This document shows positions 33,409-41,399 of a stretch of DNA of 64,000 nt, in pieces. The stretch's first letter is position 1. Each line of letters starts with the position of its first letter. The notes beneath the pieces are model-generated. The model worked only from the letters and a program-made list of their open reading frames with translations, was not told where the DNA came from and searched no databases. This DNA comes from CAZKWG01 sp964615375 (lineage in GTDB: Bacteria > Myxococcota_A > UBA796 > CAZKWG01). The stretch is taken from NCBI GenBank assembly GCA_964615375.1, contig CAZTOW010000050.1, positions 6,867-70,866 of the forward strand. The letters are read 5' to 3'. The position numbers and the translations under genes were made by a program.

Positions 33409-34458
33409 ATGATCCGAGACAACATCGCCCCTCGCGGCCTGCTCCTCGCCGGGCTGGGCTGCGTCACGCCTGCCCAGGAGCACGGGATGACCGCGAGCGC
33501 CAACCCGCCCGTCGCCGAGACCAGGCCCGCCGCCGAGACCACCATCGAGGCGCCCCAGGTCCAGCTCCTGGCCTCGAATTCCCGCTTCGATCTCTCGGCC
33601 ACCACCCTGGGCCTCGTCACCGCCGAGGGCCTCCAGCTCCGCTCCTTCACCCCGGGCCAGGTGGACGCCCGCGTCGTCGTCGAGAAGGCCCGGCACATCG
33701 TGGCCCTCGCCGACGGGCGCTGGGTGGGGCTGGCCGAGGGTGCCGGCGGCTGGCTCACCCTGGTCCTGGGCGCGGACGGCCGGGAGCAGGCCCGCTTCAC
33801 CATGACCGAGAACCCGAAGCGCCTGCGCCTCCTGCCCGACGGGGACGCGCTGTGGCTGGCCTCGGACGACGGCCTGGTGCGCTACCCGCTGAAGCCCGTC
33901 GTGCCGAACGTCTACGTGGCCGACCAGCGGGCGAAGAAGGCCCCCCGCCCCATCGGGCTCGCCCCCTGGGGGCCCGACGCCCTGGCCGCGGTCTCCGGGT
34001 CTGAGCTCCTGCGCCTGAAGGGCGGCGCCGAGGACGCCCGCTGGCCCCTGCCCGCCGATCTCTCCGCCCCTGTGCGCCTGGCCGACGCGGGCGAGGGCGC
34101 GCTCTGGCTCGCCGCCGCGAGCGGGCCCCTGCGCCGCGTGAGGGTTGGCGCGACGGTCGAGGAGACCCTCCAGATCCCCACGACCGGCACCGTGTTCTCC
34201 ATCGCTTCGGGCGGCGGGCGCGTGGCCTGGCTGGAGCTGATCGAGCGCGGCCCCGCCCAGCCCGGGACGTGGACGCTCAAGGTCGCCGGCCCCGACGGCG
34301 CCGTCCTCCTGAGCATGGAGCAGCCCCCCACCGGCAAGCGCGCCTTCGAGGACGCCGAGGACCGGGACCTGCGCCTCTCGCCCGACGGGGCGGTGGTGGC
34401 GGTGGGCGGGGCCTCGGGGGCCCGGATGTGGCGGGTGGCGGACGGAGTGGAGATCTGA
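33409..34458 (+). CDS. Lipoprotein with WD-like beta-propeller
   Basis: The 349-residue protein begins with MIRDN and a hydrophobic signal ending in a lipobox-like LAGLGC, followed by a low-complexity Ala/Glu/Pro spacer. Four or more beta repeats follow, with patterns such as RLLPDGDALWLASDDGLVRY and RLADAGEGALWLAAASGPLR, typical of a WD or YWTD-like propeller. It starts five bases after the metalloprotease stop, so the two are co-transcribed and may work together. The propeller may bind a protein or the protease itself. This is a prediction only. Confidence 0.6.
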   Translation: MIRDNIAPRGLLLAGLGCVTPAQEHGMTASANPPVAETRPAAETTIEAPQVQLLASNSRFDLSATTLGLVTAEGLQLRSFTPGQVDARVVVEKARHIVALADGRWVGLAEGAGGWLTLVLGADGREQARFTMTENPKRLRLLPDGDALWLASDDGLVRYPLKPVVPNVYVADQRAKKAPRPIGLAPWGPDALAAVSGSELLRLKGGAEDARWPLPADLSAPVRLADAGEGALWLAAASGPLRRVRVGATVEETLQIPTTGTVFSIASGGGRVAWLELIERGPAQPGTWTLKVAGPDGAVLLSMEQPPTGKRAFEDAEDRDLRLSPDGAVVAVGGASGARMWRVADGVEI

Positions 34459-34476
34459 GGCCCCCGCCGGCCCTGA

Positions 34477-35466
34477 TCACCCCATCTCCTCCAGCGCCCC
34501 CAGCTCCCCCAGCTCGCCCAGCAGCGCCCGCTCGCGCTCCGGCGTGAGCGGCTCGGGGGTGGGCTCGACCAGCGCGCGCTCCCAGGCCAGCGCGTCGCGG
34601 GCGCTCTCGGCGAGCGGGCGGCAGCGCAGACCGAGGCTCAGCGCGCGGGCGCGGCCGACCCGCCAGAGCCACTGATCGGCCTCGTCCGTCCAGAGGGCGA
34701 ATTCCTCTCCTGCTTTGAGTCCGCGCGCGCGAAGCCAGTCGGGCGCGGCCCAGCGCGTCTGCAGCGCGGGCGAGCCCACGCCCAGCCGGATCTGCTCCAG
34801 GCCCGCCTCCATGCTCAGCGTCGGGCCGCAGACGTTGAACGGCCCCAGGAGCCCGCGCTCGACCACGTCCAGGGCGAAGGCGCCGACGTCGCGCCCGTCG
34901 ATCACCTGGAGCGGCGCCTCGGGCGGCCCCGGCACCAGGATCTCTCCCCCGCGGCCGACCCGGCGCACCAGGGCGCTGAAGCGCCGCGTGTCGTCGTAGG
35001 GCCCCACCACCAGCCCGAGGCGGAGCAGGGCGTGGCGATCCGCCAGCGCGGTGGCGACCAGCTCCTCACAGCGCGCCTTGTAGCCGCCATAATTGTCCGG
35101 GGTCACGGCCCCGGAGCTGCCGTCCCAGCGGGCGCGGGGCGCGTCCTCGTCCCCGACCTCCGGCCCGGCGTAGACCGAGACCGAGGACACGTAGGCGTAG
35201 AAGCCGACCTTGTCCCTCAGGAGCTCGAGGGAGCGCTCCACCCGGTGGGGCTGGCTGGCGCTGGGGTCGAAGACGGCGTCCCAGCTGCGCCCCTGGAGCG
35301 CGGAGAGGTCCCCGTCCCGGTCACCCACGAGCCGCTCCACCTCGGGGAAGCGCTCGGGCCAGGTCCTCCCACGGTTGAGCAGCGTGACCCGGTGCCCGCG
35401 CGCCAGCGCGCTCTCCACGAAGCCGCGCCCGACCAGCCGGGTCCCGCCGAGGACGAGGATGTTCAT
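34477..35466 (-). CDS. NAD-dependent epimerase/reductase
   Basis: The 329-residue protein is a short-chain dehydrogenase-like sugar or isoprenoid reductase of the extended (epimerase) class. It has a Rossmann start NILVLGGTRLVGRG (residues 2-15), the YxxxK catalytic pair in YGGYKARCE, and the Ser before SVSVYAGPE. The C-terminal half contains the WRVGRARALSLGLRCRPL segment found in members resembling cpsI/YbjS. The substrate cannot be told from the sequence. It stands alone on the minus strand, convergent with the propeller lipoprotein. Confidence 0.82.
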   Translation of the reverse strand: MNILVLGGTRLVGRGFVESALARGHRVTLLNRGRTWPERFPEVERLVGDRDGDLSALQGRSWDAVFDPSASQPHRVERSLELLRDKVGFYAYVSSVSVYAGPEVGDEDAPRARWDGSSGAVTPDNYGGYKARCEELVATALADRHALLRLGLVVGPYDDTRRFSALVRRVGRGGEILVPGPPEAPLQVIDGRDVGAFALDVVERGLLGPFNVCGPTLSMEAGLEQIRLGVGSPALQTRWAAPDWLRARGLKAGEEFALWTDEADQWLWRVGRARALSLGLRCRPLAESARDALAWERALVEPTPEPLTPERERALLGELGELGALEEMG

Positions 35467-35517
35467 GGAGCCTCCGGTCTGGAGGTGCCGCGACCGGCGC
35501 GCGTGTCAAGGGGGCGA

Positions 35518-36375
35518 TCAGATCCGCCAGAACTGCAGCACGTCCACCTGAAGGATCTGCCCGTCGTACACGTCGGGGTAGGGCTCGACGTCCTCGATGA
35601 CGATGGGCTCGCCGCTCTCGTCGAGGTTCATGATCAGGCGCAGATCCTGCGCGTCGGCGGCCAGCGTGATGGTGGCCCCGGCGTCCGCCGTGATCTCCGC
35701 CGTGTAGTCCACCGCGTAGACGTAGTAGAGGATCTCCGGCGCGTTGTTGAGCACATAGGTCTGCGCGGGCGAGGAGATCGAGATCGTATAGACGTTGAAG
35801 CCCGTGTTCGTCGGCGTGGTGCCCGTGTACCAGGAGCCTTCGAGCTCGCCGCCCTCATAAGTCATGGTCTCGATGATGCCGCGCACCCGAATCAGCAGGG
35901 AGTAGCGCTGCCCCTCGCTGCCGCCCAGCGTGCCTGTACTCTGGAGCTCTGGCGTGTCGGTGCGGCAGGAGTAGGAGGTCTTGACCTCCGCGCAGGCCAT
36001 CTCCATGCGGAGCTGGGAGACCTCGGACAGGAGGTCGATGCAGGAGTAGCCCCCGTCCTCGTTGATGCACTCGTCGGTGTTGACGCAGTCGTCGGTCCCC
36101 TCGGCGCACTCGTCGATGTCGGCGCAGGGGTCGCCCGCGTAGCCCTCCGGGCAGGGGGTCTCCTCGGGTTGGGCGCTGTCCCCAGTCTCGCCGGAGGACT
36201 CCCCGCTGTCTTCACCCGAGCCCCCGTCGCCCGAGCCCTCCCCGCCCGGGGTCACGCTGTCCTGCCCCCCGACGCCGCTCGAGCCCTCCTCCCCCTGAGG
36301 CGTCGAGGTGTCCTCGATCTTCCCGGACGAGCAGGCCAACGTGAACAGGGCGAGGAGCAGGGGGCTCTGACGCAT
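35518..36375 (-). CDS. EGF-like-domain lipoprotein
   Basis: The 285-residue protein has a lipoprotein signal (residues 1-15, lipobox LACS), a Ser/Gly/Glu-rich spacer (about 16-70), and a calcium-binding EGF-like module. That module holds six Cys between CPEGYAGDPCADIDEC and ECINEDGGYSC, at about residues 75-115. The rest of the protein is beta-rich with no recognised family. It should be an exported, lipid-anchored surface protein. The start at 36375 is preceded by GGAGGGACC. It lies 135 bases from the next gene on the same strand. Confidence 0.7.
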   Translation of the reverse strand: MRQSPLLLALFTLACSSGKIEDTSTPQGEEGSSGVGGQDSVTPGGEGSGDGGSGEDSGESSGETGDSAQPEETPCPEGYAGDPCADIDECAEGTDDCVNTDECINEDGGYSCIDLLSEVSQLRMEMACAEVKTSYSCRTDTPELQSTGTLGGSEGQRYSLLIRVRGIIETMTYEGGELEGSWYTGTTPTNTGFNVYTISISSPAQTYVLNNAPEILYYVYAVDYTAEITADAGATITLAADAQDLRLIMNLDESGEPIVIEDVEPYPDVYDGQILQVDVLQFWRI

Positions 36376-36509
36376 GGTCCCTCCGGCGACAACGGAGCGT
36401 GGGACCTCAGCTTCGCACCGGAGCCCGGCGGGGTCAACGGCGTCCCCGAGGCTTGACCGAGGCCTGACCGAGGCGGACCCAACCCGCCCACCCTGCCCAG
36501 GCCGGGATC

Positions 36510-38342
36510 TCAGCGGCAGTCGTTCGACTCGCCCGGCGTGCCGTAGTCGTTGGCCGCGTCGTCGGCGATGTGGCTGGTGGCCGTGCACCAGGCGGAGCCG
36601 CTGTTGTTCCCCGACGCGCTGTAGCTCGCGCTCTTGAGGCTCATGCTCGCGCCGGTCGGATCGGGGAAGCTGTCGCCGTTGTCCCAGCTCACCGAGTCGA
36701 TGAGGGTGCTCGAGGTGGACGAGGGGTAGAGGTAGATGGCGTCGTCGCCGTTGCCCAGCCCGAAGTCGCCGCCCGGCCAGTCGAAGCTGGCGTCGGTCAC
36801 GCCGCCGTTCTGGTCGGGGTCGGCGTTGATGGCCAGCACCACGTAGGCGTGGCTGGAGACGATGATGTCCTCGTCCACCTCGAACATCTCCGTGCCCGCC
36901 CCGTCCGTCACGTACAGGCCGTTCAGGTTCCAGGAGTAGCTGGAGTTGTTGTAGATCTCGAACCACTCGCCGTCGGCGTCGCCCACCACGTCGGGGTTCT
37001 GGAGGATCTCGGTGATCAGGAACTCCCCGGACTTCAGGCTGCTGGCCGCGCCGTCCGCGCCGTCGCAGTCCTGGTCCGTCCCGTCCCGGGCGGTCTCCGA
37101 GGCGCCAGGGTAGGCGCTGTCGTCGTCGTCGTCGCAGTCGTGGGCCTCCACCCAGCCGTCGCTGTCGGCGTCGTTCATGCCGTCGCAGGCGTCGTTCTCC
37201 TCGCCCGGGGTGCCGAAGTCGCCGTCGCCGTAGTCGCTGCTGGCGGAGCACCAGTACTGCCCCTCGTCGTTCTCGGTCCCGTCCGTGTGGTCGGGGTCCA
37301 GGCTCATGGCGTAGCCGTCATCGTCGGGGAAGAAGCTCTGGTCGTCGTAGCTCACGCTGTCCAGCGTGCGCGCGCTGCTGGCGATGGTCAGCGTCTCGCG
37401 GTCGTTGTCCAGCCCGAGATCGGAGCGGTAGTCGTAGTCCCAGGGCACGCCGCCGTTGACCGCGTCGTCGCCGTCGCGCACCAGCACCACGTAGCCTCCC
37501 GCCGCCACGGGCAGGCTGCCCTCGACCGTGAACGAGAGCGCCGCGTCCGTGGCGCTGACCGTGAGGCCCTCCAGGTCCACCGCCTCCCCCGAGGCGTTGT
37601 AGAGCTCGATCCACTCGCCGTAGTCGTCGGAGACCACGTCGGGCTTGCTCATGATCTCGGTGATGATGAGCTCGCCCGCCGCGAGCGCGCTGACGCTCAC
37701 CGTGTCCCCGCCGTCGCAGTCCTGGTCCACCCCGTCGCCCACGATCTCCTCGAGCCCGGGCGCGACCTCCGCGTCCGTGTCGTCGCAGTCGTCATCCACG
37801 GCGTAGCCGTCCCCGTCCTGGTCGTCGTCGCTGCCGTCGCAGTCCTGGTCCGTCCCGTCGTACCAGACCTCGCTGGCGCCAGGGTTCACGGAGGCGTCCG
37901 CGTCGTCGCAGTCCACCGCCTCGGGGTAGCCGTCCTCGTCCGCGTCGGTCAACGTGGAGCCGCCGCCCGACCCGTCCACCTCGTCGCAGTCCTGGTCCAC
38001 CCCGTCCACGCTGCTGTCCTCGGCGCCGGGGTTCACGGAGGCGTCCGCGTCGTCGCAGTCCACCGCCTCGGGGTAGCCGTCCCCGTCCGCGTCCGTGGTC
38101 GTGGAGCCCTCCGTCGCGTCCGCGCCGTCGCAGTCCTGGTCCACCCCGTCCCCCGGGGTGTCGTCCACGCCCGGGTTGACCGTGGCGTCGTCGTCATCGC
38201 AGTCCACGTTGTCGGTGAAGCCGTCCCCGTCGCCGTCCACCCAGGAGCCGCTCTCGGTGCTGGGGTCGCCGGTCTCCCTGACCTTCGCGGGGTCGCAGGC
38301 GGAGAGGAGGACGAGGGCGAGGAGAGGCGCGCAGCGCGTCAT
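36510..38342 (-). CDS. MopE-repeat and lamin-tail-domain lipoprotein
   Basis: The 610-residue protein has a lipobox (LLSACD, about residue 16), four consecutive MopE-type repeats (about 20-200) such as DADGDGYPEAVDCDDADASVNP, a lamin-tail domain (about 205-355; ELIITEIMSKPDVV to GTPGEENDA), another MopE repeat, then a second lamin-tail domain ending with GTPGESNDCR. Lamin-tail domains in bacteria are surface modules of unknown role. The calcium loops are expected to stiffen the stalk. The ATG at 38342 follows GGAG. The 242-base gap upstream is AT-rich and contains the promoter described at 38480-38509. Confidence 0.8.
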   Translation of the reverse strand: MTRCAPLLALVLLSACDPAKVRETGDPSTESGSWVDGDGDGFTDNVDCDDDDATVNPGVDDTPGDGVDQDCDGADATEGSTTTDADGDGYPEAVDCDDADASVNPGAEDSSVDGVDQDCDEVDGSGGGSTLTDADEDGYPEAVDCDDADASVNPGASEVWYDGTDQDCDGSDDDQDGDGYAVDDDCDDTDAEVAPGLEEIVGDGVDQDCDGGDTVSVSALAAGELIITEIMSKPDVVSDDYGEWIELYNASGEAVDLEGLTVSATDAALSFTVEGSLPVAAGGYVVLVRDGDDAVNGGVPWDYDYRSDLGLDNDRETLTIASSARTLDSVSYDDQSFFPDDDGYAMSLDPDHTDGTENDEGQYWCSASSDYGDGDFGTPGEENDACDGMNDADSDGWVEAHDCDDDDDSAYPGASETARDGTDQDCDGADGAASSLKSGEFLITEILQNPDVVGDADGEWFEIYNNSSYSWNLNGLYVTDGAGTEMFEVDEDIIVSSHAYVVLAINADPDQNGGVTDASFDWPGGDFGLGNGDDAIYLYPSSTSSTLIDSVSWDNGDSFPDPTGASMSLKSASYSASGNNSGSAWCTATSHIADDAANDYGTPGESNDCR

Positions 38343-38479
38343 GGGGAGCTCCGTGGCGTAGGGGTCGGCCGGGTTTCGGAGCGACTCTACACCACGCCCA
38401 GCGGGATGGCAAGCGCGTGACAAACAGATGAAATTTTCGCGGCACGAGAAATTGTCAGCAATTAACCTTGACCATTTTA

Positions 38480-38509
38480 ACTATATTATTTAGTTACAAA
38501 AGATGACAA
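38480..38509 (-). promoter_or_regulatory. Candidate sigma70-type promoter of the MopE/lamin-tail gene
   Basis: Read on the minus strand, TTGTCA (38509-38504) and TATAGT (38485-38480) are 18 bases apart in an AT-rich patch that is unusual here. A perfect TAACTA/TAGTTA inverted repeat (38478-38496) overlaps the -10 region and may be an operator. The start codon is about 130 bases downstream. Confidence 0.4.
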
Positions 38510-38584
38510 ACCCTCACGATCGCTCCCCTCCCCTGTCGTCACTTTACGGGAGGATTGGAGCCTCCCGCATCCAACACAACACCA

Positions 38585-39913
38585 TCAGCCCGGCTCCACG
38601 GTCAGCAGCGTGAACTTCGCCGGATCGTAGTACCCACGGATGAAGGCGTTGATCTCCTCCAGACTCAGCGCCTTCGTCTTCGCCAGGACCTGATCGTCGA
38701 AGTCCAGCGGCAGACCGTAGCTCTGGAGCTGCATGGACCGGGCCAGGATCTGGTCGGGGGCCTGCTTGCTCAGCAGCAGGCGCCCGCCGAGGAAGCTCAG
38801 CGCGTCCACCCGCTCCTGCTCGGTGATGCCGCCCTCGCGGAAGGTGGCCACCGCCTCCTTCAGCTTCGTCACGGTCGCGTCCTTGTTGTCCAGGCGGGTG
38901 AAGGTGGCGATCTGGTAGAGGCCGGGCTCCAGCCCGCTGCCGCCGCCCGCGCTCACGCCGTAGGTGTCGCCGCCCTCGTGGCGAAGGGCCACGTAGAGCC
39001 GCGAGAAGAAGTGGCCGCCGAGGACGTGGTTGGCGACGCGGCTGGCGGCGTAGGCGTCATCGCCCCACGCCACGCCGTCGCGGAACCAGGCCACGTAGAC
39101 CTGCGTGAGCGGGTTCATCGTCTCCACCGCCTCGGCCGGGCGATCCTGCCGGAGCGGGAGCACGCCGCGCGGCGCGGAGGGCGGGCTCGCCGAGACGGGA
39201 GGGAGCAGGCTGGCCAGGATGGACTCGGCGCGCGCGCGGTCCAGGTCCCCGGAGAGGCCGACCACGCGGCCGGGCATCCCCAGCATCGCGTCCCGGGCCG
39301 CCGCGAGCTCCGTGGAGTTCCGGCTGACCGGCTCGGGCTCCTCCCAGGCGCCGAGCCGCGCGTCCCCCGGCTGGAGCAGCAGACCGAAGGCCGCCTGCGA
39401 GCGCCGGAAGTCCGGGTCCTTCAGGTTGCCTTTCCAGCCGATGGTCTGGCCCTGGCCCGTGCGCTTGAGCTCCTTGGGGTCATAGGCGCGGTTGGCCAGG
39501 ATCTCCTTGACCAGGGCCACGCTCGCGTCCAGATCGCGGGTCAGGCCGGAGATGGAGAGCACCGCGCGGTTGTCCTGCATCTGCAGGCTGAGGCTGGCGG
39601 CCAGCGCGTCGGCGCGAGCGCGCAGGCGGCCTTCCGGGTCGTAGTGGGAGAGCTCCCAGGCCTCCTGAGCGTGGTGCTCGCGGGTCCAGGGCATGTCCGT
39701 GCCCACCGGCACCTGAACGCGCAGGCTGTAGAGCGGGACGCGGTGGTCCTCCACCAGCATCGCCGTGGTGCCGGCGTCGATGGCCCAGGTCTGGACCGAG
39801 GGCGCCTCGGCGGCGGGCGCGGGCGCGGGCGCGGGCGCCTGGACGTCCTGCTCGGCGTGCGCGAGGCCGAGCAGGAGCACACCTGCGAGGGAGAGCGTCA
39901 GCAGCGACTTCAT
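38585..39913 (-). CDS. M16-family peptidase homologue without HxxEH (non-catalytic subunit)
   Basis: The 442-residue protein has a signal peptide (about residues 1-20) and an Ala/Pro linker, then two M16-like halves. The first half has no HxxEH zinc motif: the equivalent region reads MPWTREHHAQEAWELSHY. The second half contains the conserved arginine-tyrosine pair in GHFFSRLYVALRHEGGDTYGVSA, which binds the substrate backbone in M16 peptidases. It is therefore the regulatory subunit of a two-subunit peptidase whose catalytic partner is the gene upstream on the same strand; the two overlap by four bases (ATGA). Both are predicted to be periplasmic. Confidence 0.85.
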   Translation of the reverse strand: MKSLLTLSLAGVLLLGLAHAEQDVQAPAPAPAPAAEAPSVQTWAIDAGTTAMLVEDHRVPLYSLRVQVPVGTDMPWTREHHAQEAWELSHYDPEGRLRARADALAASLSLQMQDNRAVLSISGLTRDLDASVALVKEILANRAYDPKELKRTGQGQTIGWKGNLKDPDFRRSQAAFGLLLQPGDARLGAWEEPEPVSRNSTELAAARDAMLGMPGRVVGLSGDLDRARAESILASLLPPVSASPPSAPRGVLPLRQDRPAEAVETMNPLTQVYVAWFRDGVAWGDDAYAASRVANHVLGGHFFSRLYVALRHEGGDTYGVSAGGGSGLEPGLYQIATFTRLDNKDATVTKLKEAVATFREGGITEQERVDALSFLGGRLLLSKQAPDQILARSMQLQSYGLPLDFDDQVLAKTKALSLEEINAFIRGYYDPAKFTLLTVEPG

Positions 39914-41238
39914 GGGGTGTCCTCGATCTGGGCGGCGCCGTGGCGGGCGAAGACGCGGGTGGGCGTGGCGCCCACGATGTAGCGCTCCCAGGCGGCCTCC
40001 ACCTGGGGGAGGGTCACGGCGTCGATGGCCGCGGCGGCCCCGCCGACCCCGAGCTGATCGTCCCCCTGCCAGGCGTAGGCCTGACCGACGGCGTCGGCGA
40101 GCTGATCGGCGTAGTAGCGGCGCCCCAGCTCCTCCACCAGCAGCCGGCGGCGCGCGGTGTCCAGCAGCTCCTGGCTCCGCCAGTCCCCCTGATCGAGGGT
40201 GTCGAGGGTCTGGTCGATGAGGGCGAAGGCGCGCTTCTCCCGCCGGAAGGGCAGGCTGATCGAGCCGGCGATGAAGAGCGTGCCCGCCCGCAGCTCGGCG
40301 TTCTGGGCGAAGGCCTCCACCGCCTTGCCCCGGCGCGTGACCAGCTCCTCGCGGAAGCGGTCCAGCTCGCCGCCGGAGAGCATCTCCATCATCACGCGGA
40401 AGGCCCAGTAGTCCGGGTCGCGTGCGCTGGGGCCGCGGTAGAGCTGGGCCGCGACCTTGATCGGCGGGATGTCTTCGCGCAGCTCGACGCGATCGGGCAG
40501 GGGCCAGTTGGTGAGCGCGGGCACGTCCGGCGGGACCAGGCGCTCGCCGCCCAGCGGCCCGAAGAGCTCCTGGATCCGGGCCATCTCGGCGTCCGGGTCC
40601 ACCGGGCCCACCACCACCAGGTGCATGTTGGCCGGGTGGTAGTAGCCGCTGTAGAACTTGCGGACCAGGGCCAGGTCAGCGGCGGCGATGTCCTCCTCCG
40701 TGCCCGCCGGCGAGTGCCCGTAGGGGTGCTTGCCGAAGATGGCCTCCAAGGCCGGGCCGATCATGCGCGCCGTCGGATCGTTCTGCGTGCGCAGCCGCAG
40801 CTCCTCCGTCACGATCTTCTGCTCATTCGCCAGGTTGTCCGCGTCCAGCACGAGGTTCCGCATCCGGTCGGCCTCGAAGACCAGCACCTGTCCGTGCCCC
40901 TCGGGCGGGATCTGGGAGAGGTAGACCGTGTTGTCGAACATCGTATAGGCGTTCTCGTAGCCGCCGTACACCGTGTGGTGCCGCGAGTACGCCTCCTTGT
41001 CGTAGGTCGTGGTCTTCCCGAACATCAGGTGCTCGAAGAGGTGGGCGAAGCCCTTCTCGTTCGGCGCCTCATGGGCGGAGCCCACCTGCACCCAGACCTG
41101 GGTGGCCACGATGGGCAGCGAGGGATCCGGGTAGATGCTGACCTTGAGTCCGTTGTCCAGCGTGGCCGAGCGCAGCGCGGGCGCGTCGGCGGCGCGCCCG
41201 GGGCCGGCGAGGAGGAGGGCGAGGAGCGACAGGAGCAT
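39910..41238 (-). CDS. M16-family zinc peptidase (catalytic subunit)
   Basis: The 442-residue protein has a signal peptide (residues 1-16) and an intact inverse zinc motif H66-L-F-E69-H70 in GFAHLFEHLMF, with the distal ligand Glu near residue 146 in VTEELRLR. This is the layout of PqqL/pitrilysin-type M16 enzymes. It degrades or processes peptides in the periplasm together with the non-catalytic partner encoded just downstream. The start ATG (41238) follows GAATGCTCC with a weak ribosome site. It is divergent from the molybdopterin oxidoreductase gene, with 161 bases between the starts. Confidence 0.92.
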   Translation of the reverse strand: MLLSLLALLLAGPGRAADAPALRSATLDNGLKVSIYPDPSLPIVATQVWVQVGSAHEAPNEKGFAHLFEHLMFGKTTTYDKEAYSRHHTVYGGYENAYTMFDNTVYLSQIPPEGHGQVLVFEADRMRNLVLDADNLANEQKIVTEELRLRTQNDPTARMIGPALEAIFGKHPYGHSPAGTEEDIAAADLALVRKFYSGYYHPANMHLVVVGPVDPDAEMARIQELFGPLGGERLVPPDVPALTNWPLPDRVELREDIPPIKVAAQLYRGPSARDPDYWAFRVMMEMLSGGELDRFREELVTRRGKAVEAFAQNAELRAGTLFIAGSISLPFRREKRAFALIDQTLDTLDQGDWRSQELLDTARRRLLVEELGRRYYADQLADAVGQAYAWQGDDQLGVGGAAAAIDAVTLPQVEAAWERYIVGATPTRVFARHGAAQIEDTP

Positions 41239-41399
41239 TCAGACTCCGAGCAGGGCGTGGACTCTAACCAGGGTGCCGCGAGCGCGGCCCGTGTTCATCC
41301 CGGGGCGGGATCAAGAATTCTAGACCTCATCGAACAGAGCCCCCTGAGCGAACCAGTCTGCGATACAATGCCGGCACCCCCCAGACCGCAGAGGCCGCC

